A stretch of DNA of 13,058 nt from Methanobacteriota archaeon (GTDB taxonomy: Archaea; Thermoplasmatota; Poseidoniia; Poseidoniales; Thalassarchaeaceae): the NCBI GenBank assembly GCA_002731195.1, contig PCAI01000059.1:1-13058 (forward strand), read 5' to 3'. Below, in pieces: positions 12,961 to 13,058 of this stretch. The notes beneath the pieces were generated by a model, which was given only the letters and a program-made list of their open reading frames with translations, made no database searches and had not been told where the DNA came from. The position numbers and the translations under genes are program-made. Numbering within the stretch: the first letter of the stretch is position 1; every line of letters begins with the position of its first letter.

Positions 12961-13058
12961 GTATCCTCACCCCCTTTCCTTTTGGGTTTTCGTTCATCAA
13001 TTCGCGAATCGTGATTACACGACCGCCTGCGGCTTCTATTTTAGAGCGGGCACTGGAA
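12953..13058 (-). CDS. rpl18e: large-subunit ribosomal protein eL18 (L18e), 3' end only
   Basis: The minus strand from the window edge reads 34 codons to a TGA at 12955-12953: SSARSKIEAAGGRVITIREL then MNENPKGKGVRILG. This is the well-conserved C-terminus of L18e, in which a GG-x-V strand is followed by a helix and an NPKG-x-GV-x-I-x-G end. The 5' part lies beyond the window. It overlaps rpl13p by 8 bases, and rpl18e-rpl13p-rps9p-rpoN is a known archaeal gene order. Confidence 0.92.
   Translation of the reverse strand, partial: SSARSKIEAAGGRVITIRELMNENPKGKGVRILG

Overview
The window reads as AT-rich archaeal DNA, most likely from a marine euryarchaeon of the Thermoplasmatota (Marine Group II/III, Poseidoniales-like). 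That placement is inference. It rests on an archaeal-type gene order rpl18e-rpl13p-rps9p-rpoN, a tRNA-Pro with an encoded CCA, a PAC2-family proteasome assembly factor, TATA-like boxes close to start codons, many small lipoproteins and an NAD-dependent DNA ligase. No insertion sequence, integrase, CRISPR array or rRNA is visible.

Layout. Positions 1-833 (minus) hold the N-terminal part of a membrane protein that runs off the left edge. It is divergent from a six-helix membrane protein of unknown function (994-1692). Positions 1708-2866 (minus) form a two-gene unit: a small helix-turn-helix protein with a C-terminal membrane helix, followed by a Zc3h12a-like NYN ribonuclease with a probable LOTUS-like C-terminal domain. 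A cluster of four TTCCTA(A) half-sites lies between this unit and a divergent cysteine-containing lipoprotein (2988-3476). Next is a large lipoprotein (3557-5167): an AapJ-type amino-acid-binding domain carried on a coiled coil of about 24 uninterrupted heptads, with no permease or ATPase gene beside it. Positions 5176-6756 (minus) encode a small protein with a possible LEA14/WHy-like fold and a PKD-domain lipoprotein.

The centre holds nucleic-acid enzymes and proteostasis: a DEDDh exonuclease (6831-7439, plus), a tail-to-tail overlapping PD-(D/E)XK nuclease of RecB/Cas4 type with an apparent Fe-S cysteine set (7425-8612, minus), a divergent PAC2 protein ending in a C-terminal HbYX-like tripeptide (8664-9467), and ligA (9468-11618, minus).

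The right end is informational: tRNA-Pro(GGG), rpoN, rps9p, rpl13p and the 3' end of rpl18e, all on minus and tightly packed with overlapping or nearly touching reading frames, consistent with one coupled operon. Several start codons differ from the longest open frame. I moved the starts of the exonuclease, the PAC2 protein, ligA, rps9p and the PKD lipoprotein inward. The two edge-truncated genes (1-833 and 12953-13058) were found by direct translation of the minus strand.
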